Source: Streptomyces deccanensis (GTDB lineage Bacteria; Actinomycetota; Actinomycetes; Streptomycetales; Streptomycetaceae). From it: 64,000 nt of DNA. The stretch is from NCBI RefSeq assembly GCF_022385335.1, contig NZ_CP092431.1, positions 4,712,001 to 4,776,000 of the forward strand, read 5' to 3'. Under the pieces are notes generated by a model. The model saw only the letters and a list, made by a program, of their open reading frames with translations, made no database searches and was not told the origin of the DNA. Of this stretch, positions 44,489 to 53,105 are shown piece after piece; the first letter of the stretch is position 1, and the number at the start of each line of letters is the position of its first letter. A program made the translations under genes and the position numbers.

Positions 44489-44953
44489 AAACGGCTGGCA
44501 ACAGGCGTTCGCCGAGAGGCAATCCGCAGGCCTGTCCCTAAATACACATTGCCCAGTCCTACCGACATCCCTTATTGTGAGCGCATGACTGCCGGGTCGG
44601 CCTTGTGCCGTGAGCGGATGGGTTACCCGGCCTCCGAGTGAGGCCGGGGCGGGCCAGGAGCCCGCCCGTTGAAGTTCCGCGCGCCTCCATGACGTTCTCC
44701 AACACCGTTGCGAACTGCCGGTGTTCCGTCGCGCGCGTCGAACTCCCCTTCACACCAACACCGCAAGGCGCCATGCCTTTTGCCGTGCATTCCGCCGCCG
44801 CTGCCCGCATTCCACCGCTTCCGTCGACCCTTCCTCTGTCGACGCGTATTTCGATGGAACCGCGCTGACGGCACTGTGCTGACGCGCGCGCCGCGGTAAT
44901 CACCCATGCCCGAATTCCGCGACGCAGCACGTCGCCGTCTCCGAAAGCAGAGA
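44489..44953. other. Intergenic, nothing recognised
   Basis: 465 bp. Base composition is slightly less GC-rich (for example ACACATTGCCCAGTC and CTTATTGTGAG near 44570), where a promoter for the next gene could lie. Frames are short and unconvincing. Confidence 0.35.
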
Positions 44954-45850
44954 ATGCCCAACCCCTTCAACCAGCAAGTCATCGACGAATTCCGCGCCCG
45001 TCACGGCGAGGTCGGCGGCTATTTCGAAGGCGCCCGTCTGATCCTCCTGACCACCACCGGCGCCCGCACCGGCAACCGGCACACCACCCCCCTCGGCTAC
45101 CTCCCCGACGGCGACGGCACGATCTTGGTCATCGCGTCGGCCGGGGGATCACCGAAACACCCCGACTGGTACCGGAACATCACGGCCGACCCCCGGGTCA
45201 CCGTGGAGACCGGCGCCTTCACCTACGAGGCCGACGCCGTCGTCCTGCACGGCGAGGAACGGGACCGGGCCTTCGCGCGGGCCGTCGAGGACGAACCGGG
45301 GTGGGCCGAGTACCAGGCGAAGACGGACCGTACGATCCCGGTCGTCGCCCTGCGCGAGGTGCCCGTGGCCGGACCGCCGAACGTCAACGCCGACTCCATG
45401 GGCGAGGCCCTCAAGGTGGTCCATGACGCCTTCCGGCGCGAACTCGCCCTGATCAAGAAGGAGTTGATCGCCAGCGGCGGCCGGGCCGGACTCGGCGCCC
45501 AGCTCCGCGTCAACTGCCTCACCTTCTGCCAGGGGCTGCACAACCACCACACCGGCGAGGCCATGGGCCTGTTCCCCTTCCTCGGCGAACGCCACCCCGA
45601 GCTGGCCCCCGCCCTGATCCGCCTCGACGAGGAGCACGAGCGCATCGCCGCCCTCGTCGAGGATCTACGCCGGGTGGTGACGGCCGAGAACGCCGACCCC
45701 GTCGTCGTACTCCCCGAGGTGGAGCGCCTCATCGACGAACTCGAAGCCCATCTCGCTTACGAGGAGGAGCAGTTCATCCCGGTGCTGGAGGCCGCGACGC
45801 AACCCGCGGAGTGGGCGGCGGAGCGCGAGGGCGAGACCGCGGCCTCGTGA
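44954..45850 (+). CDS. Deazaflavin-dependent nitroreductase - hemerythrin fusion
   Basis: 298 residues from the ATG at 44954 (MPNPFNQQVIDEFRARHGEV); an in-frame GTG/ATG 48 bp upstream is also open. Residues ~1-135 are a Ddn/F420-dependent oxidoreductase: LILLTTTGARTGNRHTTPLG and the GSPKHPDWYRNITADPRVTV motif. A helical linker leads to a hemerythrin HHE domain (about 155-290) with LHNHHTGEAMGLFPFL, LDEEHERIAALV and HLAYEEEQFIPVLE as iron ligands. A single polypeptide thus combines a F420/FMN-type reductase with a di-iron O2/NO-binding module, which suggests redox or nitrosative sensing or detoxification. No other gene of the pathway is adjacent. Confidence 0.9.
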   Translation: MPNPFNQQVIDEFRARHGEVGGYFEGARLILLTTTGARTGNRHTTPLGYLPDGDGTILVIASAGGSPKHPDWYRNITADPRVTVETGAFTYEADAVVLHGEERDRAFARAVEDEPGWAEYQAKTDRTIPVVALREVPVAGPPNVNADSMGEALKVVHDAFRRELALIKKELIASGGRAGLGAQLRVNCLTFCQGLHNHHTGEAMGLFPFLGERHPELAPALIRLDEEHERIAALVEDLRRVVTAENADPVVVLPEVERLIDELEAHLAYEEEQFIPVLEAATQPAEWAAEREGETAAS

Positions 45851-46071
45851 GAGAGGCACGGACGCGGGCCCGTCGGAGGCCGCCGGGCGCGGTGGGACGA
45901 GCGACCGTGTGAACCACCGGCGAGCGGCGGCCACGAGCCCCCTGGGGGGAGGGAGATCGGGCTCGCACCGCCGCTCACCGGCACCCGCTCACCGTAGCCA
46001 CGGCCCTGATCAGCGAGGTGCCGGTACGGTCATGACTCCGCCGCCTTCCGGTAACACGCACCCCGCCCGGG

Positions 46072-48264
46072 TCACCACGGCAGCGCACGCGTGTGCACCA
46101 CGTCCAGTCGCGACACGGCGCGGGTGAGGACGACGTACAGGCGGTGCAGCCCCCGTTCCTCGGCCGCCGCGATCGCCGCCGGTTCGACGACCACGACATG
46201 GTCGTACTCCAGGCCCTTCGCCACCCCTGCCCCCAACACCGTCACCCGCGACCGGAGTTCGTCCGGGCCGCCCGTCGCGATGCCGGCCTCGTCGAGCGCC
46301 TGCCGCAGCCGTACGACGTCGGGTCCGTCGGCCGCGACGACCCCGACGGACCCCTCGTGCCCGAGCGCGTCCCGCACGGCGGCCACGGCCTCGGCGACGA
46401 CCTCCGCACCAACCGCGATCGCCCCGGCCTCAGCCCCCTCAGCCCCCTCCACCCTCCTGATCCGCAGTTCCCCGTCCCGCCGCAGGGACCGTGCGGCCGG
46501 CACGTCCACCCCCAGGCGCCCCAGCAGCCCGTTCGCCAGTCCCACGACGGCCTGCGGCACCCGGAATCCCGTGGTCAGCGGGACGACGTGGGCATCCGGC
46601 TTGCCCAGGTGGGCGAGGAGGCCGGGCCAGTCGCGGGCGGCCCACGGGGTGGTCCCCTGGGCGAGGTCGCCCAGGACGGTCACCGAGCCGTAGGCCGCCC
46701 GGCGGGCGATCGCGCGGCACTCCATCGGGGAGAGGTCCTGCGCCTCGTCGACGACGACATGCCCGTAGCCGTCGGGGTGGGCGAGGAGCCCCGCGACCTC
46801 GTCGAGGAGGACGAGATCGGCGGCTGACCAGCGCGCCGACCGCCAGGTGCGCGGCGGCTTCGCCCAGCCGATGGCCTTCTGCTCGTCGGCGTCGAGCAGC
46901 CCCTCCGCCGCGTCGGCGAGCGCGTCCGGGTCCCCGAGCAGCCGGGCCACGACCTCCTCCGGCCGGACCTTCGGCCATACGGCGTCGACGTACGCGCCGA
47001 CCGGCCGCGACCGCGAGATGCGGTACAGCCAGGCGTTCGGGCGCGGCCCCGCCCGCCGCTCCGCCTGCTCCCGCAGCAGCCCAACCACCCGTGCCCGGAC
47101 CCGCTCCCGCCCGATGTCGTACGGCAGTTGCTCGGCGCGTACGTCCGCCACGATGCGCCGCAGTTCGTCCCCGGCCACCCGCCAGCGGTACGAGCCCTCC
47201 GCCAGCACCAAGGCCCCGAACGCCTCCGCACGCGCCCGCTCCCCACCTGCGACGCCGGCGTACAGCGCTCGTCGGAGCACCCCCGCCATCCGGGCGTCGT
47301 GCTTCACGACCGCCGCCCGCTCGGCGTCCTCGGCCCGCACCTCGTGCCGGGCGATCTCGTCCGTGACCGTCGACTGGCGTACGCCCGTCTCGCCCAGCGC
47401 GGGCAGCACCTCGGCGATGTACGAGAGGAACGTGCGGTTGGGGCCGAGGATCAGCAGTCCGCCGCGACGGATGCGCTGGGGGTGGGTGTAGAGGAGGTAC
47501 GCGGCGCGGTGCAGCCCGACGGCCGTCTTGCCGGTGCCGGGGGCGCCCTGGACACAGACGGAGGTCGCGAGATCCGCCCGCACGAGATCGTCCTGCTCCG
47601 GCTGGATGGTGGCCGCGATGTCCCGCATCGGACCGAGCCGAGGCCGCTCGATCTCGGCAGCGAGGAGACTGCCCGGGGAGGATGTATCCACACCAGTAGC
47701 AGCACCGGCACCGGCACCGGCACCGGCCAGGTGGTCGTCCTCCAGCCCCGTGAGGTCGGCCGAGTCCCCCCGGCTCCCCGGTGCCCACCCGAAACGACGC
47801 CGGACGGCCACGCCCTGGGGATCACGCGAACTCGCCTGGTAGAAGGCCCGCGAGACCGGCGCCCGCCAGTCCACGACGAGCGGTGGCACACCGGGGTCCT
47901 CGCTGATCCGCAGCCGCCCGAGGTGATAGCTCTGCCCGGCATGGTCACCGTGCGCCTGCCCGGCATGGTCGCTGTCGACCTGGGCGGCGAAGTCGAGCCG
48001 CCCGAAGAACAGCGGCCCCTCCGGCAGCTCGCGCATCTCCTTGGCACGACTGCGCAGCCGGTACCCGAGCACCTCCGCGTCGGCGCCCGAGGCGGAGACG
48101 TCCTCGCCGACGACGACCTGCTCGTCCGCCCCCGCGACCATGGCGGCGAGAGCGGCGCGGCAGGTGTCGTGGTACGCGCGTTCCCTGGCCAGGACGTCCT
48201 GGAGGAGGGCGGAATCGGCGGCGGGGTCGGCGGCGTAGTGGTCGGCAGGTTCGCGAGGCGTCAT
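46072..48264 (-). CDS. HelD-type superfamily 1 helicase / RNA polymerase recycling ATPase
   Basis: 730 residues from the ATG at 48264. An N-terminal coiled-coil arm (about 10-75) is followed by the domain beginning EDVSASGADAEVLGYRLRSR, a Walker A in VQGAPGTGKTAVGLHRAAYL, Walker B VVVDEAQDLSPME and late SF1 motifs TTGFRVPQAV and HRLYVVLTRA. HelD/HelR proteins enter RNA polymerase channels, eject nucleic acid and in some actinomycetes displace rifamycin. I could not distinguish HelD from HelR. The rifamycin-associated promoter element is not visible upstream; the leader is AT-rich (TTACATTTATTACC). TetR and kinase genes are upstream on the same strand. Confidence 0.85.
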   Translation of the reverse strand: MTPREPADHYAADPAADSALLQDVLARERAYHDTCRAALAAMVAGADEQVVVGEDVSASGADAEVLGYRLRSRAKEMRELPEGPLFFGRLDFAAQVDSDHAGQAHGDHAGQSYHLGRLRISEDPGVPPLVVDWRAPVSRAFYQASSRDPQGVAVRRRFGWAPGSRGDSADLTGLEDDHLAGAGAGAGAATGVDTSSPGSLLAAEIERPRLGPMRDIAATIQPEQDDLVRADLATSVCVQGAPGTGKTAVGLHRAAYLLYTHPQRIRRGGLLILGPNRTFLSYIAEVLPALGETGVRQSTVTDEIARHEVRAEDAERAAVVKHDARMAGVLRRALYAGVAGGERARAEAFGALVLAEGSYRWRVAGDELRRIVADVRAEQLPYDIGRERVRARVVGLLREQAERRAGPRPNAWLYRISRSRPVGAYVDAVWPKVRPEEVVARLLGDPDALADAAEGLLDADEQKAIGWAKPPRTWRSARWSAADLVLLDEVAGLLAHPDGYGHVVVDEAQDLSPMECRAIARRAAYGSVTVLGDLAQGTTPWAARDWPGLLAHLGKPDAHVVPLTTGFRVPQAVVGLANGLLGRLGVDVPAARSLRRDGELRIRRVEGAEGAEAGAIAVGAEVVAEAVAAVRDALGHEGSVGVVAADGPDVVRLRQALDEAGIATGGPDELRSRVTVLGAGVAKGLEYDHVVVVEPAAIAAAEERGLHRLYVVLTRAVSRLDVVHTRALPW

Positions 48265-48349
48265 TCCGCCGAGCGTACCCAAAAACGCAACCGAGTTACA
48301 TTTATTACCGAGGATCAAGAACCTGCGAGCGGCTGCGGGCGGCCTCCCC

Positions 48350-49009
48350 TCACCCCACCCCGAGCGGCAGCGCCCCCTCCAACCGCCCGAAGACCCGCTC
48401 GGCAGCGGCGACGGCGTCCCGCTCGACCTCCTCCAGCGGATCCCCCCGCTCCACCCGCCGCCGGTTCTCCTCCGCGAGCACCCGCCGTACGGTCACGATC
48501 TGCCCGGCGGCGACCCGCGCGTCGAGCCCGCCCCCGAGCACCTCGGCGAGCGCCGCCTCGGCCCGCTCCAGATGGCCGTACGCCCGCGCGACCAGCGACG
48601 GCGTCCCGTAGAGCAGCCGGTGGAAGGCGAGCACCTGCGGATGGTCGCTCAACCCGGTCACCGGGTCCCGCCGGGCCAGCCCCGCCAGAAAATGCGCCCG
48701 TACGGCCCCGACCACCGACTCGCCCTCGGCCCGGCCCGCGACCACCCGCGCCGTCTCGTCCTCGTGATCGGCGATCCGGTACAGGACGAGGTCCTCCTTC
48801 GCCGGGAAGTACCGGAAGAGCGTCGGCTTCGAGATCTCCGCCGCCGCGGCCACCTCGGCCACGGACACCGCGTCGAACCCCTTCTCCAGAAACAGCCGGA
48901 TCGCCACGTCCGACACCGTCTCGTACGTCCGCCGCTTCTTACGCTCCCGCAGCCCGCTGCCGCTGCCGCCGTCGCCCCGGCTCCCGCTCCCGCTCCCGCG
49001 CTCACTCAT
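48350..49009 (-). CDS. TetR family transcriptional regulator
   Basis: 219 residues from the ATG at 49009 after a Ser/Gly/Arg-rich N-terminus. The HTH is clear: YETVSDVAIRLFLEKGFDAV, SVAEVAAAAEISKPTLFRYF and PAKEDLVLYRI. The C-terminal ligand domain (about 80-219) is all-helical, with no recognisable ligand motif. It lies 10 bp downstream of the kinase-like gene and 85 bp upstream of the HelD-type gene, all on one strand, so it may regulate that operon. A start at 49027 is possible. Confidence 0.9.
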   Translation of the reverse strand: MSERGSGSGSRGDGGSGSGLRERKKRRTYETVSDVAIRLFLEKGFDAVSVAEVAAAAEISKPTLFRYFPAKEDLVLYRIADHEDETARVVAGRAEGESVVGAVRAHFLAGLARRDPVTGLSDHPQVLAFHRLLYGTPSLVARAYGHLERAEAALAEVLGGGLDARVAAGQIVTVRRVLAEENRRRVERGDPLEEVERDAVAAAERVFGRLEGALPLGVG

Positions 49010-49019
49010 GCCGTCGAGC

Positions 49020-50120
49020 CTAGGCATCGCCGCCGTGGTCCCGGAGCCACCGGGTCAGCGCGGCCTCGATCGCCGACACACCCGGGACCTCCGCGACGCC
49101 CAGGGGGTACGCGCCCTTGCTCAGTACGTCCCACAGCGCCCAGCTCGCGCGGCGGAGCCGGGCCCGGTGTTCCGCGCGGTCCGCCGTGGGCGCGAGGCAC
49201 AGCGCCTGCGAGGTGCGGATGACGTCGGTGAACACCGACTGCGCCTTCTTGTAGTCGAGCAGTTTCGGCAGGTCATCCCGCCAGCCTCGGGAGCTTCCCG
49301 GGCGGACGTCCTCCACGAGCGCGCACCAGCGTTCCGTCATCCGGCGTTCCTGGTCCAGCGGGTAGCGCATCAGGTAGAGGTGGGTGGCGAGGTCGTAGAG
49401 GGGATCGCCGAACATCGCGAGTTCCCAGTCGATGGCCCAGAGACGGCGGTCGCGGTCGACGATGAGGTTCTCGCGGTGGAGATCGGCGTGCAGGAGGCAG
49501 AAGGGGCGCTCGCGCAGGCCTGACACGTGCTTCCTGAGCTGTCGGAAGGAGTCGGAGTCGAGCTTCAGGTCCGCGAACAGGTTCCCGTACTCCGGCAGGT
49601 TGTCCCCGTACACCCGGTCCTCGGTGAAGCAGATCAGCCGGTCGAGGAAGCCCGCGCTGTCGCCCTCCCGCGCGCGGTCCAGCCCCTCGCACCTGCGCTT
49701 CACGAGGAGGGCTTGGGGCTGGACCTCGACCAGTTGCCGGAAAAGCTCCAGGATCTGCTCGAACTCCTTGTCCGGGACCGACGTGTCGGACGGGTGCAGC
49801 GCCCCGAGCGTCTCTCCCTCGATGAACCGCTGGAGGACCGTTCCCTCGACCTCGATGAGGTCGGGAATGTTGCCGATACGCCCCTGGAGCTCCGTGAGCA
49901 GGCGCTCCTCCGAATGGAAGCAGCGCCGGTCGAACCACAGCAGGCTGTCGCGCGGCTCACGGCACTTCCAGCGTCCGCCCCCACCGACGCCGGCCTCGCG
50001 GGGCAGGCGGAAGACATACGTCTCGTGGTGGTAGCCGCTGAGCGGTCCCTCCACCTCACCCGGGTCGGCGCTCATCTCACCGGCGCGGCGCCGCCCCGTG
50101 GAATCCGATTCAGCTGGCAT
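49020..50120 (-). CDS. Aminoglycoside phosphotransferase-like kinase (APH fold)
   Basis: 366 residues if the ATG at 50120 is used; 50075 (MSADPGEVEG) is an alternative. The catalytic Brenner motif is LLHADLHRENLIVDRDRRLW, the metal motif AIDWELAMFGDPLYDLATHL, and LQRFIEGETLGALHPSD fits the N-lobe/hinge. The APH family phosphorylates small molecules including aminoglycosides, choline, homoserine and sugars. With no resistance context, a metabolite kinase is more likely. It is divergent from the HAD hydrolase at 50341. A kinase facing a phosphatase near DevA-type regulators suggests a shared phosphorylated metabolite, but that is inference. Confidence 0.82.
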   Translation of the reverse strand: MPAESDSTGRRRAGEMSADPGEVEGPLSGYHHETYVFRLPREAGVGGGGRWKCREPRDSLLWFDRRCFHSEERLLTELQGRIGNIPDLIEVEGTVLQRFIEGETLGALHPSDTSVPDKEFEQILELFRQLVEVQPQALLVKRRCEGLDRAREGDSAGFLDRLICFTEDRVYGDNLPEYGNLFADLKLDSDSFRQLRKHVSGLRERPFCLLHADLHRENLIVDRDRRLWAIDWELAMFGDPLYDLATHLYLMRYPLDQERRMTERWCALVEDVRPGSSRGWRDDLPKLLDYKKAQSVFTDVIRTSQALCLAPTADRAEHRARLRRASWALWDVLSKGAYPLGVAEVPGVSAIEAALTRWLRDHGGDA

Positions 50121-50340
50121 CGCCCGTTCTCTCGCCGTGGTCGCACCCGTGGTGAAATCCAGGAAGTGGAGGCACGGTACTCCTCCGTGGGCGAGCATCG
50201 TGCCAGAAGCGCGGCTTTCGCAGGTGACGGTCCACCGGTTGAACGCTCACGCGTCGTCCCCCGTACTGACACGCATCGCGCGACTGTCCGAAGGTGTCCC
50301 ACGCGTGGGTCGGACGGTCGACTGCACCACACTGATCACG

Positions 50341-51159
50341 ATGACTGCCATGAACCCCACCCTCCCCAAGACGACCGAGCCGCCCCGACCGCGCCGGCTG
50401 CTCGACGACGTCCGAGCCGTCCTCCTCGACTTCGACGGCCCGGTCTGCGACCTGTTCGCCGGACGGTCGACCCGGCCCGTCGCCAGGGAGATCAAGGCCA
50501 TGGCACGCAAGAAGTGGAATGTGCTGGACCCCGCCGTGGAGGCGTGCGACGACTCGCACACCGTCCTCCAGCTCCTCCGGGACATGCTGGACCGAAGGAG
50601 GGAGTCCGCCCTCGACCCCGGCGCCCTCGACCCCGCCGTCCTCGACCCCGCCGTCCTTCGCGCCGCGAGCGACATCGTCACGCGGTACGAGGACGAGGCG
50701 GTGGCTGCCGCGATGCCGGCGCCGGGGGTCGATCTGCTGCTGGACACCCTGGTCGAACACGGGAAGCGGCTGGCGATCGTGACGAACAACGCGGAAGGAC
50801 CTGTACGCAAGTTCCTCGAACTTCACGGGATGTCCCGGAAGTTCGAGGCGGTCTGCGGCCGCGACCCGCGTGACCCCCGCCGTATGAAGCCCGACCCGAG
50901 TGCGGTGCGGTTCGCCCTGGAACGTTTGGGGGGCATCAGGCCGGACGCCGCCGTGCTGATCGGCGACCAGCCCAGCGACCTGCGGGCGGCGGCGTCCGCA
51001 GGCGTAGGGTTCCTGGGCTACGCGCCGGACCATGAGCGGGACCGCCGACTGCGCCACGCGGGGGCGCACGCCGTGGTCGCCTCACACGCGGAGCTGATCG
51101 CCGCGTGCGCACCTCACCCGGCCGGCCACCTCCACCCGCTCAGTCACGCTCGTCCGTGA
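50341..51159 (+). CDS. HAD family hydrolase (dev module 1)
   Basis: 272 residues. Motif I is VLLDFDGPVCDLFAG (nucleophile and acid Asp), motif II VTNNAEG, motif III Lys in MKPDPS and motif IV LIGDQPSDLRAA. The helical cap between ~45 and 130 has a tandem LDPGALDPAVLDPAVLR run encoded by 15-bp DNA repeats. The same DGP(V/I)C active-site variant occurs in the second HAD gene (52338-53105). Substrate unknown; phosphatases of this class act on phosphosugars or nucleotides. The 3' end overlaps the convergent GntR gene by 20 bp. ATG at 50341 or 50350. Confidence 0.88.
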   Translation: MTAMNPTLPKTTEPPRPRRLLDDVRAVLLDFDGPVCDLFAGRSTRPVAREIKAMARKKWNVLDPAVEACDDSHTVLQLLRDMLDRRRESALDPGALDPAVLDPAVLRAASDIVTRYEDEAVAAAMPAPGVDLLLDTLVEHGKRLAIVTNNAEGPVRKFLELHGMSRKFEAVCGRDPRDPRRMKPDPSAVRFALERLGGIRPDAAVLIGDQPSDLRAAASAGVGFLGYAPDHERDRRLRHAGAHAVVASHAELIAACAPHPAGHLHPLSHARP

Positions 51160-51997
51160 GCAGGGTCCAGACCGAGTCGAACCAGGCCTGCGCGGCGTCG
51201 ACGAACTCGCTCCCCTGGGACGACGGATCGCTGTCCTTGACGTGGTGGGTGAGGGTGGCGCCCAGGCCGAGCACGTCGAGGGCATCGACCAGTTCGCCCC
51301 CGCCCACCTCGATCGGACGCACGACGACCGTGTAGAAGCCGTGCAGCGCCTCGGTCTGGTTGCGCAGATACACCTTGAAGGTCGGAGTGATCGGCGCGTG
51401 CCGGACCTCGACGTCGACGTGCGGGACGAGGCCCTCGCGTTGGAGATCCTCCAGCGCCTCGCGCAACGACGATTCCTGCACCCGGGTGATGCCGCGAAGG
51501 CGCTCTTGCGGCCGTGTGTCCTCCTCGGCCCCTCTGGCGGTCGGATACGGCAGCGGCATCGACTCGCGTGGCAGCAGCATGCGCAGCACGATGCGTTCGG
51601 GCCTGATCTCCCCGTCGCGCACCCGTTCCGCCTGCAGCCGGATGTGCGTGCTGAGGGACTCCGAGGTCAGGGTGTGGATGTCCAGGAGCACTTCGCGCTG
51701 CTCGAAGGCGGCATCGAAGAACGAGCGCGGTGTCACCTTGACCGCTGCCCGGGGCCGGGCGCGGCCCCGCACCCGGGTCCCGCTCCCCCGCCGGGTCTCG
51801 ACCAGGCCTTCCTCCCTCAGCCGGGCCAGCACCTTCTGGAGGGTGTCACGGGAGACTTCGAGCGTCTCGACAAGTTGCCGCTGGGGAGGCAGCGACGTCC
51901 CCACCGGGTACGTTCCGTCCGCCATCCCGGCCCGCAGTGTCTCCAGGGCATGCTCGAACTTGCTGCCGCCACCCTCACCGGTCCATGTATCGCCCAC
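51140..51997 (-). CDS. GntR family regulator, DevA-like architecture (module 1)
   Basis: 285 residues from the GTG at 51997. The winged HTH (about 12-85) reads EHALETLRAGMADGTYPVGT, QRQLVETLEVSRDTLQKVLA and RLREEGLVETRRGSGTRV. The effector region (about 100-285) is not UTRA, FCD or aminotransferase type. It shares spaced landmarks with the DevA-like proteins downstream, such as LRMLLPRESMPLPYP, FKVYLRNQTEALHGFY and EFVDAAQAWFDSVW. Divergence from those two is large, so it is an older paralogue. Convergent with the HAD gene. Confidence 0.85.
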   Translation of the reverse strand: MGDTWTGEGGGSKFEHALETLRAGMADGTYPVGTSLPPQRQLVETLEVSRDTLQKVLARLREEGLVETRRGSGTRVRGRARPRAAVKVTPRSFFDAAFEQREVLLDIHTLTSESLSTHIRLQAERVRDGEIRPERIVLRMLLPRESMPLPYPTARGAEEDTRPQERLRGITRVQESSLREALEDLQREGLVPHVDVEVRHAPITPTFKVYLRNQTEALHGFYTVVVRPIEVGGGELVDALDVLGLGATLTHHVKDSDPSSQGSEFVDAAQAWFDSVWTLLTDERD

Positions 51998-52027
51998 GTC
52001 CCGACCGTACCGCCTCCCGCCCGCGGG

Positions 52028-52128
52028 CAAACCAGTTTCGGTCGCCAGCAGCCCAACTGGACCGCTGGTTAAGGGATCAGTCCAATCGGGAACACCAATT
52101 ACAGGTCAATCACTGGCCAATTGGACTG
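52028..52128. promoter_or_regulatory. Divergent control region of dev module 1 with inverted repeats
   Basis: CCAGTT (52032) and AACTGG (52055), AAACCAG (52028) and CTGGTT (52065), and CAGTCCAAT (52078) with ATTGGACTG (52120) are inverted pairs in this AT-richer gap between the GntR gene and the small membrane ORF. The sequence differs from the AAGTTGG operators of modules 2 and 3. Confidence 0.4.
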
Positions 52129-52164
52129 GCTGCCGGGGCAGTCGGCCGGACGGGGGTGGCGAAC

Positions 52165-52347
52165 ATGGTGTTCTGGGAGGTGCTGGTGGCAGCGGTCCAA
52201 TTCCTCGCGGCCCATCTGGTGGGGCGGGCCCTCGGCCCTCTCGGGCTCTTCCTGATGGTCGTCGTGGCCGTGGCCCTGCGGATCGGCCAGGCACGCCTGG
52301 CCTGGTGGACGGCGCTCCTCTTCCTCCTCCTGATGGTTCAGGCCTGA
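52165..52347 (+). CDS. Small hydrophobic membrane protein (60 aa, dev module 1)
   Basis: ATG at 52165 after GGGGGTGGCGAAC. Sixty residues, nearly all membrane: MVFWEVLVAAVQFLAAHLVG, PLGLFLMVVVAVALRI and WWTALLFLLLMVQA give two or three short helices. It is placed divergently from the GntR gene, 168 bp between starts; a second tiny membrane gene has the same placement beside the devA-like gene (172 bp). The 3' end overlaps the end of the downstream convergent HAD gene by 10 bp. No family is recalled. Confidence 0.65.
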   Translation: MVFWEVLVAAVQFLAAHLVGRALGPLGLFLMVVVAVALRIGQARLAWWTALLFLLLMVQA

Positions 52348-53105
52348 TCCGGGAGGTGGGTGCGGAGGACGTCCAGGACCGGTTTCAGGGAGTTCACCGT
52401 GTGGGAGAGAGGGACGCCCACTTCCAGGAGAGCCTTGAGCTTGCGTTCGTTACGCGCGTAGCCCAGGAACGGAACGCCGGCTTCACGGGCGGCCTCGAAA
52501 TCGGTGGGGGCGTCGCCGAGCATGAGGGAGCGTGACGGTTCGGCGCCCATCGCGTTGAGGGCCTGGCGCAGGGTGTGGGGGTGCGGCTTCATGCGGTCGA
52601 GGTCGCGCGTACGGCCGTAGATGTAGGGGAAGCAGTCGGTGAGACCCCGGGTCTCGATGTAACGGGCGGCCGCGAGCGCGGAGTTGTTGGTCGTGATGGC
52701 GAACCTCGCCCGCCGCGACCAGGTCCGGATGAGCGGGTCGGCCCAGGTGGTGGGGTACGCCTTGGGCGCCGCGGTCAGCTCCTGCTGGGTGAGCCACTCC
52801 TCCACGTCGATGATCAGGTCGCTGCTCGGATGACGCCGGCCCAGCCCCAGGAGCACCACCTGCGGGTCGGCCGTGCCCCGCTCCCGCTCGGTCAGCAGAC
52901 CGCCCAGCCCACGCCTGTCGATCAACGCCACCAGATCCCGGGCCACTTGGTGCGCGGGGTGCCCGGAGAACAGTCGGCAGATCGGCCCGTCCAGGTCCCA
53001 GAGCACGAAGCGGACGGGCGTGATCAGTTCTCGAAGCTCTCGAAGGGCGTCTGTCTCTGCTGTCACCGGTTCAGTCTGCGCCGTATCAGCCGTGTCAGGA
53101 GTCAC
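52338..53105 (-). CDS. devB: HAD family hydrolase, DevB-like (dev module 2)
   Basis: 255 residues from the GTG at 53105, whose G is the last base of the GntR gene's TAG stop; the overlap argues for coupling. Motif I is FVLWDLDGPICRLFSG, motif II ITTNNSALAA, motif III Lys in RMKPHPHT and motif IV LMLGDAPTDFEAA. In S. coelicolor devA (SCO4190) is in an operon with devB, encoding a putative phosphatase/hydrolase; the arrangement here is the same. Substrate unknown. Its motif I variant (DGPIC) resembles the module 1 HAD protein. Confidence 0.82.
   Translation of the reverse strand: MTPDTADTAQTEPVTAETDALRELRELITPVRFVLWDLDGPICRLFSGHPAHQVARDLVALIDRRGLGGLLTERERGTADPQVVLLGLGRRHPSSDLIIDVEEWLTQQELTAAPKAYPTTWADPLIRTWSRRARFAITTNNSALAAARYIETRGLTDCFPYIYGRTRDLDRMKPHPHTLRQALNAMGAEPSRSLMLGDAPTDFEAAREAGVPFLGYARNERKLKALLEVGVPLSHTVNSLKPVLDVLRTHLPDQA

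Noticed and set aside
48265..48349. Rifamycin-associated element upstream of the HelD-type gene
   Set aside because: The 19-bp inverted repeat (GGGGCTTGC-type) is not present in the short gap or just beyond it.
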